Part shown: piece after piece, positions 59,895 to 64,000 of the stretch
How positions within the stretch are numbered: position 1 is the stretch's first letter
How the letters are laid out: the number at the start of each line of letters is the position of its first letter
DNA from: JADFQT01 sp965216025
Lineage (GTDB): Bacteria; Chloroflexota; Dehalococcoidia; Lucifugimonadales; UBA3495
Reading direction: 5' to 3'
DNA length: 64,000 nt
Assembly: GCA_965216025.1 (NCBI GenBank)
Contig: CBDCEX010000018.1
Location: 1,116,001-1,180,000, forward strand
Translations under genes and position numbers: made by a program
The notes under the pieces: model-generated
The model's database searches: none
What the model was told of the DNA's origin: nothing
Seen by the model: the letters and a program-made list of their open reading frames with translations, nothing else

Positions 59895-60701
59895 ATGGGG
59901 CATGAGACCACAAGACAGGATACATCCCGCCTGCCGCAGCCGCTGACGCGTCGCAACGCGGATGGCAAAGTCTACCAGCGCCTACCGGCTGTAGACAGGC
60001 AGATCACTGAGGCTCTCGGGTTAGACCACGAAAAACTTCGAAGCCGCTTGGAAGTCCACGACGAAGCCTCGCCCGCCTTCCTCAAAGAGGAGTCGCTGGT
60101 ATATCTGATCCGGCACTACCACGGAGAAGGAAACTGGGAGTTCGTTAACGAGTTAGCTGAGTGCCTGCTAACACGCTGTGCGACCTGGATTGACAGTAAG
60201 CTGCGCAGCTTGAGAGTTGACCTGAGGGAAGATGGGCATTCCAGTGTGGTCGCAGAGGTATTCGAAAGGATACTAGACCAAAGCAGCAACCGCGGGGACT
60301 TCCTTCAAGTCCGCTTCTGGGTGGTCCTAGCGAGAATCACTGTGGACGTCTTTCGGAAGCAAGTCAATCGGTTCGAGACCGAATCGAGCGGCGACTACGA
60401 CCAAGCAACCATCGATGACCTAACCCAGCGGGGCGCCGTGGTGGTGCCGACTACTTCCGCTAGTCGACCCATCGAATCGGAGGCGATCGACAACGTCTTG
60501 ATTGAAGCGGCGCTGCATCAGCTAGAGGAGCCAATCCGGTCCGCATACCTTCTCCGCCACCACAAGGACTGGCCAATCGAAGACAAGGACCCAGCTGTAC
60601 AGACGATTAGCCGACACTTTGGCAAAACGCCTCGAACGATCAGAAACTGGCTGTCCAAAGCTGATGAGATTCTGGAGGCATGGCGAGGAGAACAGAGATG
60701 A
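59895..60701 (+). CDS. Sigma-70-like factor
   Basis: 268 residues. The region-2-like part (about 85-150: NELAECLLTRCATWIDSKLR, VVAEVFERILDQSS, FLQVRFWVVLARITVDVFRK) and the region-4-like C-terminus (about 205-262: EEPIRSAYLLRHHKDWPIED, VQTISRHFGKTPRTIRNWLSKADE) match sigma factors of ECF-like type, though divergent. The C-terminal helix-turn-helix would read the -35 element. It ends ATGA, overlapping the start of the next gene. It probably drives this operon or its own regulon. No conserved promoter seen. Confidence 0.68.
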   Translation: MGHETTRQDTSRLPQPLTRRNADGKVYQRLPAVDRQITEALGLDHEKLRSRLEVHDEASPAFLKEESLVYLIRHYHGEGNWEFVNELAECLLTRCATWIDSKLRSLRVDLREDGHSSVVAEVFERILDQSSNRGDFLQVRFWVVLARITVDVFRKQVNRFETESSGDYDQATIDDLTQRGAVVVPTTSASRPIESEAIDNVLIEAALHQLEEPIRSAYLLRHHKDWPIEDKDPAVQTISRHFGKTPRTIRNWLSKADEILEAWRGEQR

Positions 60702-61342
60702 ACAAACCAATGGACCAGGAGATGCTGGAGGATATACTCGACGCCTACGTGGCGTCCGGTGTCGGCCCGAATAGCCCGCTTGAAGAATGGACTCGGCGGT
60801 ACCCAGAGTTTGAGCGAGAGCTCATAGAGTTCGCAGCCAGCTGGAGCCTGATGACATGGTTGCCTCCCGCACCTGACGCCGAGGAAATCGACGAGGAAAC
60901 GCTGGTACTGCGAGGAATGAGTGTTGTCCAGAACTTGCTGCACAGGCAGTCGGCTGAGTCTTCCCCAGATTCGGTCGCGCCGTTCGAGAGTCTGATTGCG
61001 GAAGGGCAAGAAAGAGGTTTTGAGCCGCGCCAGTTGGCCCAGGCTGTTGGATTGGGGGACAGCTTGCTCAGAAAGCTCGACCGCCGCTTGATCGCCTACG
61101 CCACAATCCCGCAAGAGTTGATTAATCGCCTTGCCCGGGTCATGCAGCGTGAGGCTACGAGCATCACCGCCTATCTACAGCAGAACCCTACGTTAGGGGC
61201 TACGACCGAACATCGCTCCGAGCAAGCACCCAAGCTCATGGCGCTGGAGGATTTCTTTGACGCCGTTCGGGCTGATCCCACAATCAGCCGTGAGCACGCT
61301 GAAAACTGGTTCGCGCTTGAACGGTCCATGGGAGCAACATGA
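60698..61342 (+). CDS. HTH-like protein between the sigma factor and the peptidase-helicase
   Basis: 214 residues from the ATG at 60698, which has a GAGGAG site and overlaps the upstream stop; an ATG at 60680 is less likely. The first about 85 residues are acidic helices (MLEDILDAYVASG, YPEFERELIEFAA). Residues about 108-165 (GFEPRQLAQAVGLGDSLLRK, LDRRLIAYATIPQELINRLA) resemble an XRE-type DNA-binding helix-turn-helix. XRE regulators often pair with ImmA/IrrE peptidases that cleave them, which fits the next gene. It may also act as an anti-sigma. Ends ATGA. Confidence 0.6.
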   Translation: MNKPMDQEMLEDILDAYVASGVGPNSPLEEWTRRYPEFERELIEFAASWSLMTWLPPAPDAEEIDEETLVLRGMSVVQNLLHRQSAESSPDSVAPFESLIAEGQERGFEPRQLAQAVGLGDSLLRKLDRRLIAYATIPQELINRLARVMQREATSITAYLQQNPTLGATTEHRSEQAPKLMALEDFFDAVRADPTISREHAENWFALERSMGAT

Positions 61343-64000
61343 GCCACTGGGACGAAATAAGGAGGCGGGCAAGGACGCAGCGCGCCGCAGCGCTTCGAGA
61401 GGCTGGGGGAGAGCCTTCAGCTGAATCATTGCTTGCCGTGGCCGAACGGCTGACCGGCTTCGAACGAATCGGCCTGCCGGCCGGCGATTCGTTACTGGAC
61501 GATGCCGAGGCGACGCTCGACCACGGCATGAAGATGGTTTGGTTCAACCGCGAAGTCGAACCTAGACTGGCTCGCTTCTATCAAGCTCACGAGTATGCCC
61601 ACCTCTGGTTGCACCCTGAACGCGAGAACCAGGCAGAGTTCAACCTGGATCCTGAGGCCATTGAGGAACCCTTGCCAGTTGGCGTAAGTCGAGTAGAGGG
61701 ATATGGACCGGAGGAGCTGAGGGAGCGTGAGGCGAACGTCTTTGCGCGGGAGTTCTTGCTCCCGACTGACGTCCTGCGTGACTGGTACGAGGCCGATAAG
61801 GCCAGCGCGAGCGAAACCGCAGAGAGACTGGGACTTCCCGAGGCGCTAGTTCTACAGCAGATGGCGCGGGCGTTGCTCACGCCGGAAATCTCCCCTCCCG
61901 ACATATCACCTGACGAAACGAACGAGCGCCCACTGGATCCCAGCCAGGAGGAAGCTGCTCACGCCCCACGGGGGCCATTGCTCTTGGAGGCCGGTCCAGG
62001 TACTGGCAAGACCCGCACCCTAGTGGGCCGGATCGTGTTTCTGCTTGAACAGGGGGTGCCGCCAACAGCGATCCTTGCGCTGACGTTCTCGAACCGCGCA
62101 GCTGAAGAGATGCGATCACGTGTGGCCGACGCCAAACCGGAAGATGCATCCCGTATCTGGATTGGAACCTTTCATGCCTTCGGTCTGGAGTTGATGCGCA
62201 GGTACGCTACCCACCTGGGACTCCCAGCCCGGGTAAGCGTACTGGATCCATCTGACTCGATAGCCCTGCTGGAGGGGATGCTCTCCGACTTGAATCTGGA
62301 CCACTATCAAAACTTGTACGACCCCGCCCTTTACCTGCGTGACATCATGGCCGCGATCTCACGGGCGAAGGACGAGTTGGTGGGTCCAGAGGACTACGCT
62401 GCACTCGGGGAGAGCATGCTTGCTCAGGCGGTCACGGCTGAGGAGATGGAGGTGGCTGAGAAGGTTGTCGAAGTTGCGCGGGTTTACAAGGCATACCAGG
62501 AAGTCCTTGACCGAGAGCACTTCCTAGACTTCGGCGACCTCATCTCCAAGTCCGTGTCGCTGCTCAGGACGCACGCCGATGTGCGGGACACGCTGCGGAG
62601 CACCTATCGTCACGTCCTGGTCGATGAGTACCAAGATGTGAACCGTGCGAGCGGGATCTTCCTTAAGGAATTGGCGGGTGCAGGAGCGGGTCTGTGGGTG
62701 GTTGGGGACACGCGTCAGGCAATCTACCGGTTCCGCGGCGCCGCTCCGGCCAACATGCGGCGATTTGGGGAGGACTTCCCCGGAGCAAAAGTAAAGTCTC
62801 TTAGATACAACTACAGGTCCCAACCAGCTATTTTGGATGTCTTCGCAGGGCTGGCACCCGACATGCGTGCGAGCCGAGGTGGACCAAGTTTCATCCGTTG
62901 GGAGCCGAAGCGTCCGGATTCGGGTGGGCGGGTCTTGATGGAGGTTGCCGACGACCTTGCTGCTGAGGCAGACGGAATGGCTAAGGAGATTGAGCGTCAG
63001 CGGGCCTCCGGTATTCCTTACAGCCAGCAAGCTATTCTGTGTCGTTCACATACTAACCTTGGAAGAGTCGCAGCCGAGCTCGAAGGCTTGGGCGTGCCGG
63101 TTCTTTACTTGGGTAACCTCTTCGAGCGTCCGGAAGTCCGTGACATGCTTTCTCTCTTGTCTCTCACTTGCGAGCCTGATGGGCGCGGCCTGGTGCGCGT
63201 AGCACGGTTTCCTGAGTACGAAGTTTCACTGAATGACGTTCTCGCATTGGTCGAATTGGCAAGCGAACGGAATGTCCCCTTCCCAGACGCCTTGGATCTG
63301 GCTGTGGCGGCAACAACCATCTCGACACAGGGCAAAGAAGGTCTTGCCCTTCTAGCACATCATCTGGACGGGATGAGTCATGTCAGACCCTGGACGCTGC
63401 TCACCAATTACCTGTTCGAGCGAAGCCGCTATCTGGACACTCTGTTGTGCGACCAGTCCGTGGCGGGTCAGCAACTCTTGCTGGCACTGTATCAATTCCT
63501 CCAGTTCGCCCACGAACAGCGGTCGGCGGCTCCTGGAGAGGCGACTGACGCCAAGCTCTGGCTCCTGCGATATATCCGTCAGCTTGAGATCTACGGCGAT
63601 GAAAAGCAGCTTCGGCAGCTACCAACATGGGCGGACAATATCGAGGCAGTACGACTACTGACCGTGCATGCGAGCAAGAGCCTTGAGTTTCAGGCGGTCT
63701 ACTTGCCGGTTCTGGGCCGAGGTATGTTCCCAGCCCGACGTCAGGGACAGCCTTGCCTTCCTCCCAAGGGTATGATCGTATCCAACAATGATGACCACGA
63801 TGAAGAAGAGGAGTGTCTCTTCTTCGTCGGGCTGTCCCGCGCAAGAGATGTCCTGTGCCTATCGCGAGCTCGGAGGTACGGAGCGCAGAACAGCAATGCG
63901 TCAGATCTGCTCGACAGGATCGCCGGCCTGCTGCCCGGCACTCCGTCCGGCCCTGTCACTTGGCCATCCAGGGCGCTCACACCGGTTGCCTTGGCTGAGC
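61339..64000 (+). CDS. ImmA/IrrE (M78) peptidase fused to UvrD-type helicase (runs off window)
   Basis: At least 887 residues; the 3' end is beyond the window. Residues about 40-180 are an ImmA/IrrE metallopeptidase with the zinc motif HEYAH (84-88) and REANVFAREFLLPTDVL. From about 200 it is a superfamily-1 helicase: Walker A GPGTGKT (219-225), Walker B DEYQD (429-433), GDTRQAIYRFRGA, the motif V region TVHASKSLEF (from 775), and motif VI GLSRAR (831-836). All key residues are present. The ATG overlaps the previous stop (ATGA). The peptidase might cleave the HTH-like neighbour on stress and so activate the operon, while the helicase acts on DNA. Known UvrD relatives serve repair and defence (GajB). 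Confidence 0.82.
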   Translation, partial: MSHWDEIRRRARTQRAAALREAGGEPSAESLLAVAERLTGFERIGLPAGDSLLDDAEATLDHGMKMVWFNREVEPRLARFYQAHEYAHLWLHPERENQAEFNLDPEAIEEPLPVGVSRVEGYGPEELREREANVFAREFLLPTDVLRDWYEADKASASETAERLGLPEALVLQQMARALLTPEISPPDISPDETNERPLDPSQEEAAHAPRGPLLLEAGPGTGKTRTLVGRIVFLLEQGVPPTAILALTFSNRAAEEMRSRVADAKPEDASRIWIGTFHAFGLELMRRYATHLGLPARVSVLDPSDSIALLEGMLSDLNLDHYQNLYDPALYLRDIMAAISRAKDELVGPEDYAALGESMLAQAVTAEEMEVAEKVVEVARVYKAYQEVLDREHFLDFGDLISKSVSLLRTHADVRDTLRSTYRHVLVDEYQDVNRASGIFLKELAGAGAGLWVVGDTRQAIYRFRGAAPANMRRFGEDFPGAKVKSLRYNYRSQPAILDVFAGLAPDMRASRGGPSFIRWEPKRPDSGGRVLMEVADDLAAEADGMAKEIERQRASGIPYSQQAILCRSHTNLGRVAAELEGLGVPVLYLGNLFERPEVRDMLSLLSLTCEPDGRGLVRVARFPEYEVSLNDVLALVELASERNVPFPDALDLAVAATTISTQGKEGLALLAHHLDGMSHVRPWTLLTNYLFERSRYLDTLLCDQSVAGQQLLLALYQFLQFAHEQRSAAPGEATDAKLWLLRYIRQLEIYGDEKQLRQLPTWADNIEAVRLLTVHASKSLEFQAVYLPVLGRGMFPARRQGQPCLPPKGMIVSNNDDHDEEEECLFFVGLSRARDVLCLSRARRYGAQNSNASDLLDRIAGLLPGTPSGPVTWPSRALTPVALAE

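Overview
The window looks like a chromosomal stretch of a Chloroflexota bacterium, most plausibly a Dehalococcoidia/SAR202-type lineage. This is inferred from two reductive-dehalogenase-like proteins without Tat signals, several flavin/F420-type oxidoreductases, a class III dnaE with an OB-fold tail, a split glycine decarboxylase, a CcmABCDE cytochrome c maturation set, and dispersed short palindromic repeats. No rRNA or tRNA gene was seen.

Layout. 1-5 kb: two paralogous reductive-dehalogenase-like genes around a small HTH gene, then a ThDP-dependent enzyme. 5-9.7 kb: rsmI, a cyclophilin, an amino-acid dehydrogenase, a CDGSH protein and a zf-HC2 protein; a MITE-like element sits between rsmI and the cyclophilin gene. 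9.8-13 kb: ccmABCDE, with a Cys-type CcmE. 13-19 kb: a broken response-regulator gene, an SDR and dnaE. 19-25 kb: small and secreted hypotheticals, a HicB-like protein, a selenoprotein operon (in-frame TGA with a SECIS-like hairpin) and its partner, a hydrolase and a nuclease. 25-29 kb: a heterodimeric ABC exporter. 29-39 kb: argS, hisIE, hisF, a broken MOSC gene, an FAD oxidoreductase and a B12-binding/radical-SAM-like protein without cluster cysteines. 39-44 kb: glycine cleavage genes gcvT-gcvH-gcvPA-gcvPB. 44-51 kb: assorted oxidoreductases, a MaoC-like hydratase, a PIG-L deacetylase and a VOC protein.

51.6-58.8 kb is a mobile-element zone. A subtilisin-like protease gene with PKD repeats is split by an IS1182-like element, whose right end is itself interrupted by an IS701-family element. 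A second, nearly identical IS701 copy lies at the truncated 5' end of the protease gene.

58.8-64 kb is an accessory island: a truncated HEPN-like gene, a zinc-ribbon protein, a second HEPN-like protein, then three genes coupled by ATGA overlaps. These encode a sigma-70-like factor, an HTH-like protein, and a fusion of an ImmA/IrrE (M78) peptidase with a UvrD-type helicase that runs off the window. This looks like an undescribed or little-described stress or defence module.

The two most noteworthy items are the UGSC selenoprotein operon and the sigma/HTH/M78-UvrD operon. Three genes carry nonsense or frameshift lesions, which could be real decay or assembly error.
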